From Flavisolibacter longurius (GTDB lineage Bacteria; Bacteroidota; Bacteroidia; Chitinophagales; Chitinophagaceae), in contig JACJGO010000002.1 of assembly GCA_014163555.1 (NCBI GenBank), positions 248,001 to 312,000 of the forward strand: a DNA stretch of 64,000 nt, given 5' to 3'. Numbering within the stretch: the first letter of the stretch is position 1; the number at the start of each line of letters is the position of its first letter. This document shows positions 36,095-44,290 of this stretch, one piece after another. The translations under genes and the position numbers were made by a program. The notes beneath the pieces are model-generated. The model saw only the letters and a program-made list of their open reading frames with translations. It was not told the origin of the DNA and made no database searches.

Positions 36095-36721
36095 ATGTCA
36101 GTAGAGCAACACTATAACCAATGGTCTTTTACCTATGATGAAATGGAAAACAAAACAAGGGATTTGGAAAAAAGAGCGGGCCAGAAAATGCTTGGATCCT
36201 TTCCGGTAGGCAATGTGCTGGAGTTGGGCTGTGGTACCGGAAAGAACACGGAATGGCTGTCCGAAATAGCAGATAGCATTATTGCTGTGGATCTTTCGGA
36301 AGGCATGCTGGAAAAAGCCAGGGAAAAACGAACGAACGATAAGGTGGTTTATCAGCAGGCGGATATTACAAATCCCTGGAACTTTGTTGCAGAAAAAGTA
36401 AACCTGATTACTTGCAGCCTGATATTGGAGCACATTGAAGACCTGAATTTTATTTTCAGCGAAGCTACCAGGGTGCTAAAGACGGGCGGCCATTTTTATA
36501 TCTGCGAATTGCATCCATACAAACAATACAGCGGCAGCAAGGCACAGTTTGAAACAGAAGAAGGAACGCAGGTACTGCAATGTTTTGTGCACCATGTTTC
36601 GGACTATACAAATGCTGCCGTGAAAAATGGTTTTATTATTGAAACCGTAGAAGAATGGTTTGATGACGATGACCGCAGCAACCCGCCACGGCTGCTCTCT
36701 TTTCTTTTCAGAAAGCGATAA
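36095..36721 (+). CDS. Class I SAM-dependent methyltransferase
   Basis: The 208 residues carry motif I VLELGCGTGKN (41-51), the acidic end of strand 2 (IIAVDLSEGML), the post-motif LITCSLILEHIEDL and RVLKTGGHFYICELHPY. This is the Methyltransf_11/25 group. The substrate is unknown; the histidine- and tyrosine-containing loop after ELHPYKQY is typical of small-molecule methylases. The stop is immediately followed by the convergent 2H phosphoesterase gene. Confidence 0.9.
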   Translation: MSVEQHYNQWSFTYDEMENKTRDLEKRAGQKMLGSFPVGNVLELGCGTGKNTEWLSEIADSIIAVDLSEGMLEKAREKRTNDKVVYQQADITNPWNFVAEKVNLITCSLILEHIEDLNFIFSEATRVLKTGGHFYICELHPYKQYSGSKAQFETEEGTQVLQCFVHHVSDYTNAAVKNGFIIETVEEWFDDDDRSNPPRLLSFLFRKR

Positions 36722-37237
36722 TTATTGTTTTTGAAAGGGATAGATTTTTAGAAATTCCCAGGGTCCGCCTTTATATGCCCAGACCTGAAAACCTAGTGCC
36801 GTTGGTGCAGAAGGTTGAAACGAAGCCTGTAGAATTTGCAGCGTTTCTTTGGCTTTTTCGGGCGACACTTTGTTCTGTACCGTGATGTGGGGCCAAAGTT
36901 TCTGGCTGTCCTGCGGCGTTAGCCACTGCTTCCATTTAGCTTGCATGGCCTTGTGCAATTGCAAGAGTTCCACCGATTCAATTTTATACACCACACCTTT
37001 TCCGATGCTTTTAACCTCTGTGACCTGCAGGGAAAAGGGCGGATATAGATTACTCCAGTTCCGCAAGTCGTCAGGAATTGTGGATTCGTTTGGTGGCAAG
37101 TAATGAAACAGGGTTAGGTGTGCATCGATGTAGTTGATGGCTGGAGGAAAGTATTGCTTTCGCAAGGCATTGAAAAATCCTGTAGAAGCAGTATCTAAGG
37201 CAAGTGTAATGATAAGCGGGTCATACATAGGCTTCAT
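36722..37237 (-). CDS. 2H phosphoesterase, 2'-5' RNA ligase family
   Basis: Two HxT motifs define the fold: HLT at 40-42 (DAHLTLFHYLPP) and HIT at 117-119 (WPHITVQNKV). The 171 residues fit the LigT/2H phosphoesterase group, which acts on 2'-5' RNA bonds or cyclic phosphates; the physiological substrate is unknown. The start could be Met1 at 37237 or Met4. The stop touches the end of the convergent methyltransferase gene. Confidence 0.85.
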   Translation of the reverse strand: MKPMYDPLIITLALDTASTGFFNALRKQYFPPAINYIDAHLTLFHYLPPNESTIPDDLRNWSNLYPPFSLQVTEVKSIGKGVVYKIESVELLQLHKAMQAKWKQWLTPQDSQKLWPHITVQNKVSPEKAKETLQILQASFQPSAPTALGFQVWAYKGGPWEFLKIYPFQKQ

Positions 37238-37333
37238 CGTTTAACAGATAAATGCAACAAAGGGTTTCAAAAACAGGGACTTTGTTTTATTTTTCTTTGC
37301 CAAACCCTCTCCCCTAATCAAAACAAAGCTGCC

Positions 37334-37777
37334 ATGTCGTTTTTCAAAATATGGATTCATGCCGTATGGGGAACGAAAAATCGTATTCCCATTCTACAAA
37401 AAGAAAAAAGGGAATTACTTTTTCAACATATCAAAACCTATGCTTTGCAGAAAGAAATTTACGTGGATTGCATCGGTGGGTTTGATGATCATGTGCACTG
37501 CCTGTTTGAACTGCATGCAGAGATTTCGCTGGCAAAAACTATGCAATTGTTGAAAGGCGAATCATCACACTGGGCAAATCAACAGCTATTGTTTTCAGCA
37601 AAGCTGGATTGGGCAAATGAATACTTTGCCTGTTCGGTAAGCGAATCAGTGGTAGAGAAAGTAAGGGCCTATATCCAAAATCAGGAAGAACATCACAGGA
37701 AGATGACATTTGCGGAAGAATATGAACTTTTCCTACAGAAATATGACTTGCGAAGGGATAAACAGCGGCATCCATGA
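37334..37777 (+). CDS. REP-associated tyrosine transposase (IS200/IS605-like Y1)
   Basis: The 147-residue protein is a single-domain Y1 HUH transposase: the metal-binding motif DDHVHCLFEL (H53 and H55), WIHAVWGTKNR at the N-terminus and the catalytic Tyr likely at 113 (VEKVRAYIQNQEEHHRKMTF). IS200-type ends are not visible. Instead an array of perfect palindromes starts 60 bp downstream, the pattern of RAYT proteins, which act on REP sequences and are usually not ordinary mobile IS. All catalytic residues appear intact. Confidence 0.9.
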   Translation: MSFFKIWIHAVWGTKNRIPILQKEKRELLFQHIKTYALQKEIYVDCIGGFDDHVHCLFELHAEISLAKTMQLLKGESSHWANQQLLFSAKLDWANEYFACSVSESVVEKVRAYIQNQEEHHRKMTFAEEYELFLQKYDLRRDKQRHP

Positions 37778-37837
37778 GAAAAGTGCCATCCCATCTCAAT
37801 AGATATATCTATGGTCAGTCTGATATCTCTCTGTTAA

Positions 37838-37980
37838 CCCCAGCATTTATGCTGGGGAGAAAGGCTGCATAGAAGGAAGTAGAACATAGGCTTCAGCCTA
37901 TCTATGATATAAGCAGATAGGCTGAAGCCTATACACCAGCCCGAATCTATTCGTCATAGTCCCCAGCCTTAAGGCTGGGG
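37838..37980. repeat. REP-like palindrome array beside the transposase
   Basis: CCCCAGCA-TTTA-TGCTGGGG (37838-37857) and the perfect 20-bp palindrome at 37961-37980 (CCCCAGCC and its complement) bracket an 18-bp perfect inverted repeat with arms 37886-37903 and 37915-37932. Each inner arm is itself palindromic (TAGGCTTCAGCCTA). The array is symmetric, like a BIME. Confidence 0.8.
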
Positions 37981-38058
37981 TTAGCAACTTGTAGAGGTTT
38001 CATAAAGCGAGGGTCTGTGCATAGCTCACCGATCCACCGGAGGGGGCGGGGGAGGCCC

Positions 38059-41000
38059 TTAACTGAACAGGTACTCCACATCCTCCTTCGTCAGTGCCTT
38101 CACAAACGAGCTATCATCGGCAATAAGATCTTTTGCCAGAGCCCGTTTCTTTTCCTGCAGTTGCATGATCTTGTCTTCAATCGTGTCTTTACAGATCATT
38201 CGATACGCAAAGATGTTTTTCGTTTGGCCGATACGGTGCGTACGATCGATAGCCTGTTGCTCCACAGCGGGATTCCACCAGGGATCAACAATGTACACAT
38301 AATCCGCTGCTGTCAGGTTCAAACCCACGCCACCGGCTTTCAACGAAATCAGGAAGACCCTTGTTTCCTCATCGTTCTGGAAACTTTGAATGGCTTTTTC
38401 ACGATCCGGGGCTGACGTACTTCCGTCAAAATATTCGTACTTGATGCCCAGTTCTTCCAGCTTGGCCCTGATCAGCGCCAGCATACCCAGGAACTGCGAA
38501 AAAACCAGCGCTTTATGATCACCGATGTTTTCGGTAATCTCCCTTGCCAGTTCATCGAGCTTGATGGAATGATTCGGGAATTTTTCTTCTTCATTCAATA
38601 TCGCCGGCGAATCGCAGATCTGCCGCAGCTTCATCAGGCCTTGCAAAATGGTCAGCTGCGAACGCTGAATACCCTGCTCTTCGATGGTACCCATGATCTT
38701 TGCCCGGAAATCATTGCGGTAAGCATCATAGATTCTTCGCTGCTCGTCTTCCATTTCGCAGAAGAGTACCATCTCGGTTTTGTCGGGCAAGTCTTTGGCC
38801 ACCTGTTCTTTGGTACGACGAAGAATAAAAGGATACAGTATTTTTTTGAGATGCTCTTTTTGTTCGGGCTCTCCAAACTTGTCAATGGGGATAGCAAACT
38901 CCTGCCGGAAGAATTCCACAGAACCCAGCATACCGGGATTGAGGAAGTTCATCTGTGCATAAATATCAAACGTATTATTCTGCAGCGGGGTACCGCTCAT
39001 GCACAACCGGTTTTTTGCACGCAGCAACGAAGCTGCTTTTGTCACCTTGCTGGTAGGATTTTTTATCGCCTGCGATTCATCCAGGATCACGTTATCAAAC
39101 ATCATTTGGGTAAAGAGTTTGATATCGCTGCGCAGGGTACCGTAGGTGGTGATAATCACGTGGTGTTTCAGCAGTTCATCCAACTGGCGGCTGCGAAGCG
39201 GTCCGTGATGAATATAATATTCCAGCGACGGCGTGAACTTTTTGATCTCGTTCTCCCAGTTATAAATCAGCGTGGTGGGACAAACCACCAACGCCTTCAT
39301 TTCACCGTCGTTGTTCTCATAATAATGCTGCAGATAAGAAAGGGCCTGTACGGTTTTACCCAAACCCATGTCATCGGCCAGGATACCGCCCCAGGAAACA
39401 TCTTTCAGGTAATTGAGCCATTGAAAACCCGCTACCTGGTAGGGACGAAGAATGGGTGCCAGGTTCTCCGGCGGCGGCACTTCTTTGATGGTATCAAATT
39501 CTTTGATGCGATCATATTTCTCTTCGAGCTGAATAGTCAGTTCTTCCGCATTGCGGTTCTCGTAAAGTTCATCAATCACACTCAGGTGGTACCGCGACAG
39601 CTTCAGCTTGTCCGACTTGCCTTCTCCTACCCGGAACAGCAGCGAATATTTTTTTAGCCACTCTTCCGGCAGAATACCCAGCGTACCATCATTGAGTTGT
39701 ACAAACTGTTGTTTGTTGGCCAGTGCTTTTTTCACTTCGGCCACACTTACTTTCTGATCACCAAAAAGAATATCCACTTTGGCATCAAACCAATCGGTAT
39801 GCGAGGAGATGTAAATATGCGTTTGCGGCTTGGCTGTATTGAAGCGGAAGTTCTTCAGCGATTCAAAACCAAACACCGGCACCTTTGCTTCGTTCATCGC
39901 ATCCACAAACAGGAAGAACCAGTTGTTCTTTAATACCTCCGCGCCTTTCAGGGCCAGCGAGGCACCGTCGTCAAACGGAACAAAGTTGGAGTGCAGCATG
40001 GAAAGCTTGTGCAGAAACCCTTTTTCCGCTTCGCGGTTGCGGTGTACAACCACCACTTTGCCGCCATGCGGGATGATCAGCTCTCCTTTATCCACGCCTT
40101 TTGTATCATATCCTTTGTACGTATAAATGGGTTGAAAAACCAGGTACTCACCTTTCTCGATCAGCACCAGTTTTGTTTCGGGTTCACCTTCCTTTACTTC
40201 TTCTACCAGGCTGCGGTCAAAATCAACCTTGTAGTCTTTGGTCAGCGGCATGATCTTACGTAGCAGTGTTTGCGGCCACTCTTCTTCACTGATTTTCTCA
40301 GCACCTTTTTCACCAAAGCTTTCTGCCGTCTCTACTGCTTCTTTGTTCTCCCAAATAAAAAGCTGGTGATTGTACACATAAACCAGCGGCGAACGTTCTT
40401 CGTTTTCATCCAGCGAATGTGCCACACCGTCTGGCTTTACGTAACATTCAATTTCAAAGCTGTCACCGTTACTGCTGACGCTGAAATGCGGCACCAGGTA
40501 ATCAGTGTTTAACTCAACTTTCTGCAGCGAAGCGGTTTTAAACGTTTTGCCTTTGGGCAACACAAAAACCGGTGCGCCTTCAAATTCGGCAAACAGTTTT
40601 TTAAGCTTGGGCAATAGGTATTCGGCAATCAGGCTTTTAGTTTCTGCAGGCAGGTCATCGTCTTCGTGATGCACGATGTTCTCCCAAAAACCGGCAAAAG
40701 GTGAGTTGCGGCTGACGTATTTATCAATCTCGCTGCTTTGCAGTTTGCGCACCAGTTGAAGCAATGCCTTGTCTTCTTCGCTGTACGATTCCGTTTCAAT
40801 GTAGCGGCTCAGTTCCAGCTTTTGCACCGTGCTCGCAAACACGCCTTCTTCATCCATTTCGCCTTCAATCAGTTCGATGGTGAAAAAAGGGTGGCTGTCT
40901 TTGTTGAAGTTAAAAACAACCCCCAGCTTGTTGGTGATCACATGCTGCTCTTTGGGCTTTGTTTCTTCTTCTACCACTTCTACTTTTTCAAAACGTGGCG

Positions 41001-41811
41001 TGCTTAATGGTGCCGGTGTGGCAATGCGTTTGATGTTGCGGTCCAGCACCCGAAGAAAAGGTTTGCCGTCTTTATACGTGAATTCAAACTTGCCCTTTAG
41101 GTCATCGTTCAGCGAATAGCCATAAGCTTCCAGCAACTTGTTTTTTTCTTTATCCCAGTTGCGGATGGTTTCGAAATAATGCTGGCCTTTGGTGCGCAGC
41201 AGGTGCAAAAACACGATCACTTTGGGCAGGGCCAGCAGGTGATCGGGATCGTCGTAATCAGAAGAGGTATCAAAGTTCCGCTCTTCGTTGCGGCGAATGA
41301 TCACATCGTATTCGGTACCGTTTAATTCAACCTTGGCCCTTACGGTTTCTTCCTTTGCACTTTCGATTTTCGGCTTGTTCTTTTGCAGCCAGGCTTCGGC
41401 TCCGGCAATTACGGCATGGCTGGAAAGAAGTTGAATGGTCTTCAGGTCGATGGTCTTCATCTTGGCCACCGTGTGACGCTGGTCGTAGGCCACATCATCC
41501 GCTACAAGTTGGCCTTTGTCCATCATCTCCTGCAGGCGCAACAGCGCTGCGGCTTCGTGACGACAGATATCACCTAAATTGTACGGACAGGCACAACGCA
41601 GGGAAAGCGTTTTGGGGTCTTTGTAATTCTGTATATAAACTTTATAAAAGGTAGAATAGTTATCGTCTTTCACACGAAAAACAGACGAACCAAAAAGGTC
41701 GTCGTGTTCTACCAATTCCACAAAGCCAATTGCATGAATTTTTTTGCCCCGGCGAATCACTTCATCGGAGCCATGGGTATAAACGTATTTGATTAAGTGT
41801 GGTAATGCCAT
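38059..41811 (-). CDS. SNF2-family helicase with N-terminal SWIM zinc finger
   Basis: The 1250-residue protein starts with a SWIM finger (CACPYNLGDICRH; Cys73, Cys75, Cys83, His85 in this numbering), followed by a long Bacteroidota-specific middle region and a SNF2 ATPase. ATPase motifs are ILADDMGLGKTVQAL, VVCPTTLIYNWENEIKKFTP, DESQ in place of DEAH (VILDESQAIKNP), LCMSGTPLQNN and DRTHRIGQTKN. Such proteins remodel nucleoprotein or act with RNA polymerase like RapA; the role here is inferred. I choose the ATG at 41811 over 41832. A TACTTTTG element lies at 41913-41920 and a repeat occupies the space between. Confidence 0.92.
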   Translation of the reverse strand: MALPHLIKYVYTHGSDEVIRRGKKIHAIGFVELVEHDDLFGSSVFRVKDDNYSTFYKVYIQNYKDPKTLSLRCACPYNLGDICRHEAAALLRLQEMMDKGQLVADDVAYDQRHTVAKMKTIDLKTIQLLSSHAVIAGAEAWLQKNKPKIESAKEETVRAKVELNGTEYDVIIRRNEERNFDTSSDYDDPDHLLALPKVIVFLHLLRTKGQHYFETIRNWDKEKNKLLEAYGYSLNDDLKGKFEFTYKDGKPFLRVLDRNIKRIATPAPLSTPRFEKVEVVEEETKPKEQHVITNKLGVVFNFNKDSHPFFTIELIEGEMDEEGVFASTVQKLELSRYIETESYSEEDKALLQLVRKLQSSEIDKYVSRNSPFAGFWENIVHHEDDDLPAETKSLIAEYLLPKLKKLFAEFEGAPVFVLPKGKTFKTASLQKVELNTDYLVPHFSVSSNGDSFEIECYVKPDGVAHSLDENEERSPLVYVYNHQLFIWENKEAVETAESFGEKGAEKISEEEWPQTLLRKIMPLTKDYKVDFDRSLVEEVKEGEPETKLVLIEKGEYLVFQPIYTYKGYDTKGVDKGELIIPHGGKVVVVHRNREAEKGFLHKLSMLHSNFVPFDDGASLALKGAEVLKNNWFFLFVDAMNEAKVPVFGFESLKNFRFNTAKPQTHIYISSHTDWFDAKVDILFGDQKVSVAEVKKALANKQQFVQLNDGTLGILPEEWLKKYSLLFRVGEGKSDKLKLSRYHLSVIDELYENRNAEELTIQLEEKYDRIKEFDTIKEVPPPENLAPILRPYQVAGFQWLNYLKDVSWGGILADDMGLGKTVQALSYLQHYYENNDGEMKALVVCPTTLIYNWENEIKKFTPSLEYYIHHGPLRSRQLDELLKHHVIITTYGTLRSDIKLFTQMMFDNVILDESQAIKNPTSKVTKAASLLRAKNRLCMSGTPLQNNTFDIYAQMNFLNPGMLGSVEFFRQEFAIPIDKFGEPEQKEHLKKILYPFILRRTKEQVAKDLPDKTEMVLFCEMEDEQRRIYDAYRNDFRAKIMGTIEEQGIQRSQLTILQGLMKLRQICDSPAILNEEEKFPNHSIKLDELAREITENIGDHKALVFSQFLGMLALIRAKLEELGIKYEYFDGSTSAPDREKAIQSFQNDEETRVFLISLKAGGVGLNLTAADYVYIVDPWWNPAVEQQAIDRTHRIGQTKNIFAYRMICKDTIEDKIMQLQEKKRALAKDLIADDSSFVKALTKEDVEYLFS

Positions 41812-41826
41812 AGAAGAAAGTTGGCC

Positions 41827-41893
41827 GTTCACCGTTTGCTGTTTACCGTTGATGATTTTTCTAACTGAAAACGGTGAACCGAAAACTGTAAAC
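41827..41893. repeat. Imperfect inverted repeat of GTTCACCG/GTTTACCG units
   Basis: Arms 41827-41850 and 41870-41893 pair at 19 of 24 positions with a 19-nt loop. The outermost part GTTCACCGTTT with AAACGGTGAAC is an exact 11-bp match. It sits in the SNF2 5' leader, 16 nt before the start codon. Confidence 0.65.
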
Positions 41894-42116
41894 TTTAAAA
41901 AAGGCCAATCGGCAAAAGTAAACGAATCTATTTCACATAACCTATTAATTCAGTCTATTTTACCGTTAAAAAAAATGTTAGAAATTTCTGTAATAAAGGA
42001 GAGAATTGTACAGCAATAACCCTCGTACGATTTGGAAAATATGAAAGCAGGATAGGGTGATATTAGGTTGTTCTTAAAAAGACACCCCCCCTATCTCAAT
42101 ATCCTACTATTCTCCT

Positions 42117-42851
42117 TTAAACCTGCTTCTGGATAAGCAGTTTTCCATCCACATATTCGGGAAGGATATTGGCAAGATCCGGTGTGAGGCAGTGACGGAT
42201 GTCCCGCTCCAGGGCAAAATTGGTAAGACGATGGTAATGCGAGGCATCGTTTGCCTTCATGAATTCATACATATCTCCCTTCGCAAGGTTGTACAGGTTT
42301 TCAGCGATATGAGACGCATCGCAGTTGATGGTGAAATGTTCCTTTATGGCGGAAACCACGGCGCCGGCAAACAGGGTGTCTTCCATATTGGGTTTGTCCT
42401 TCCAGGCGGCACAACCAAGGATCACGTTCTTCTTCATCTTTACCAGGTGATCACAAACTGCGGAAAGATTAAGGAACGAACCGGTAATGATCTCAGTAGC
42501 GCCTTTGGCCAGGGCCATGTGCAGCAGTTTTGTGCCGTTGGTAGTGGTCAGCACAAGAATTTTCCCTTTGATAAATTCTTCGGGGTATTCAAAGGAAGAG
42601 TTGCCGTACTGCAGGCCCGGCGCCACCTGGCCGTCACGTTCGCCGGCAGTAATGCATTCGATTTGTGTGCCCAGCTGAATGCAGCGCTCCACGCTGTCAA
42701 CCGGGATAATTTCCCGGGCGCCGTTGTACAAAGCTGTAGCGATGGTGGAGGTGGCCCGCAACACGTCAATCACCACAACAATGGTGTTCTTCACATCATA
42801 TAAATGCAAGAGTGCCGGGGAAAGACAAGTATAAAGAGTCGGTTTGTTCAT
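42117..42851 (-). CDS. comB: 2-phosphosulfolactate phosphatase family protein (ComB)
   Basis: The 244-residue protein matches ComB: VVVIDVLRATSTIATALYNGA, CITAGERDGQVAPGLQYGNS, TTTNGTKLLHMA and GCAAWKDKPNMEDTLFAG. ComB hydrolyses phosphosulfolactate in sulfonate metabolism in archaea and some bacteria. The rest of that pathway is not in the window, so the substrate here is uncertain. The start ATG at 42851 gives MNKPTLYTCL. The gene is downstream of gcvT, with a 19-bp perfect inverted repeat between. Confidence 0.88.
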   Translation of the reverse strand: MNKPTLYTCLSPALLHLYDVKNTIVVVIDVLRATSTIATALYNGAREIIPVDSVERCIQLGTQIECITAGERDGQVAPGLQYGNSSFEYPEEFIKGKILVLTTTNGTKLLHMALAKGATEIITGSFLNLSAVCDHLVKMKKNVILGCAAWKDKPNMEDTLFAGAVVSAIKEHFTINCDASHIAENLYNLAKGDMYEFMKANDASHYHRLTNFALERDIRHCLTPDLANILPEYVDGKLLIQKQV

Positions 42852-42875
42852 GCGTATAATGTACAAATGTGATAT

Positions 42876-42928
42876 TATGAAAATGTGAAAATGAGGTTTA
42901 GTCTTTGAATCATTTTCACATTTTCATA
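42876..42928. repeat. Perfect 19-bp inverted repeat of TGAAAATG units (S23-element relative)
   Basis: Arms 42876-42894 and 42910-42928 pair perfectly around a 15-nt loop. The right arm with its continuation to the gcvT stop (GCTAATTTTCAAATTAAG) aligns almost base for base with the complement of the 58575-58610 arm of the four-helix-bundle element. Confidence 0.8.
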
Positions 42929-42944
42929 TTTGCTAATTTTCAAA

Positions 42945-44033
42945 TTAAGCAAACGGAATTTTCACCACTTTCGCCTGCAGCAGTTTATCCCGCACTTTAA
43001 TGTAAACCGGGCTGTCGAAAGACGAATGATCAAGAGCAACATACCCCAGTCCAATGGCTTTGCCCAGGCTGGGTGATTGTGTGCCGGAGGTTACATACCC
43101 AATCTGCGCTCCATCCTTGTCGCAAATTTCATAACCGTGACGCGGAATGCCTTTGTCCACCATTTCAAATCCTACCAGCTTGCGCTTGATACCTTCTTCT
43201 TTTTGCTTTTGCAGGATGTCTTTTGCAGTAAATGATTCTTTCGAAAGTTTGGTGATCCAGCCCAGACTTGCCTCAAGTGGCGAGGTGGTATCATCAATAT
43301 CATTTCCGTAGAGACAAAAGCCCATTTCCAGCCGAAGCGTATCCCGTGCGGCAAGACCGATGGGTTTTATGCCCTGAGCTGCGCCGGCGCTAAAAATGGC
43401 ATTCCAGATTTTTTCGGCATTATCGTCCTTGTTCTCAAAATAAACTTCCACCCCACCGGCACCGGTATAACCGGTTGCACTGACCAGTACATTCTTTACA
43501 CCAGCAAATTCGCCTTTTGTAAACGTGTAATATTTCAGATTGAGAATATCCATCTCGGTCAGCGTTTGCAGAATTTTGGTAGCATTCGGTCCCTGCACGG
43601 CTAAAAGACAGGTATCGTCGGAAATGTTGTGCATTTCCACGCCTTTGTCATTGTGTTTCTGAATCCACTCCCAGTCTTTTTCAATGTTGCTGGCGTTTAC
43701 TACCAGCATGTAAACCTTATTTTCTTCAATGCAATACACCAGCAAATCATCTACAATACCGCCCTGTTCATTGGGCAGGCAACTGTACTGCGCCTTTCCT
43801 GCCGTCAGCTTCGAAGCATCATTGGACGTTACCCGTTGAATCAGGTCCAGGGCGTTCTCCCCTTTCAGCATAAATTCACCCATATGGCTCACATCAAATA
43901 CGCCGGCAGCCCGGCGTACGGTCTGGTGCTCATCGTTAATGCCGCTGTAGCTGATGGGCATATTGTATCCGGCAAAGGGAGCCATCTTGGCACCTAACGC
44001 AATGTGCTTTTCGGTGAAAGGCGTATTCTTCAT
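42945..44033 (-). CDS. gcvT: Aminomethyltransferase, glycine cleavage T protein
   Basis: GcvT transfers the aminomethyl carbon of glycine to tetrahydrofolate in the glycine cleavage system. The 362 residues match throughout: [90 protein letters not shown] and the C-terminal GxxYVALDHS. No gcvH or gcvP is nearby. A TATTTTTG element at 44051-44058 (minus strand) may be its promoter. Confidence 0.96.
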   Translation of the reverse strand: MKNTPFTEKHIALGAKMAPFAGYNMPISYSGINDEHQTVRRAAGVFDVSHMGEFMLKGENALDLIQRVTSNDASKLTAGKAQYSCLPNEQGGIVDDLLVYCIEENKVYMLVVNASNIEKDWEWIQKHNDKGVEMHNISDDTCLLAVQGPNATKILQTLTEMDILNLKYYTFTKGEFAGVKNVLVSATGYTGAGGVEVYFENKDDNAEKIWNAIFSAGAAQGIKPIGLAARDTLRLEMGFCLYGNDIDDTTSPLEASLGWITKLSKESFTAKDILQKQKEEGIKRKLVGFEMVDKGIPRHGYEICDKDGAQIGYVTSGTQSPSLGKAIGLGYVALDHSSFDSPVYIKVRDKLLQAKVVKIPFA

Positions 44034-44231
44034 GCAAAAAATTTAGGCGGCAAAAATAACCGCAGATTGGCAGGATTTGGAAAGGATTCGTTGGATTTTC
44101 TCCTGTAGGTACTGGCGTTACAGTGATTCTATCCTTTTACCGCAAGGAAAGTTTGCCTGCGGGCAGATAACCCAAACCTGAAGCATCCTGGTCATCCATA
44201 AAAAATCTCGCTCATCCGTGGTTAAAAGAAA

Positions 44232-44249
44232 GGGCCTCCGAAGAGGCCC
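44232..44249 (-). terminator. Terminator of the padR-pspC operon
   Basis: GGGCCTC at 44232-44238 pairs with GAGGCCC at 44243-44249 around CGAA; the minus strand continues TTTCTTTT. It is 42 nt past the stop at 44291. Confidence 0.8.
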
Positions 44250-44290
44250 CAAGTTTTGTCCTGCCGAACAGGACGCAACTTCAACCAGGC

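Noticed and set aside
42047-42100. Possible dyad GATAGGG/CCCTATC downstream of comB
   Set aside because: The arms are only 7 bp with a 31-nt loop and no T run follows, so it is not a convincing terminator.
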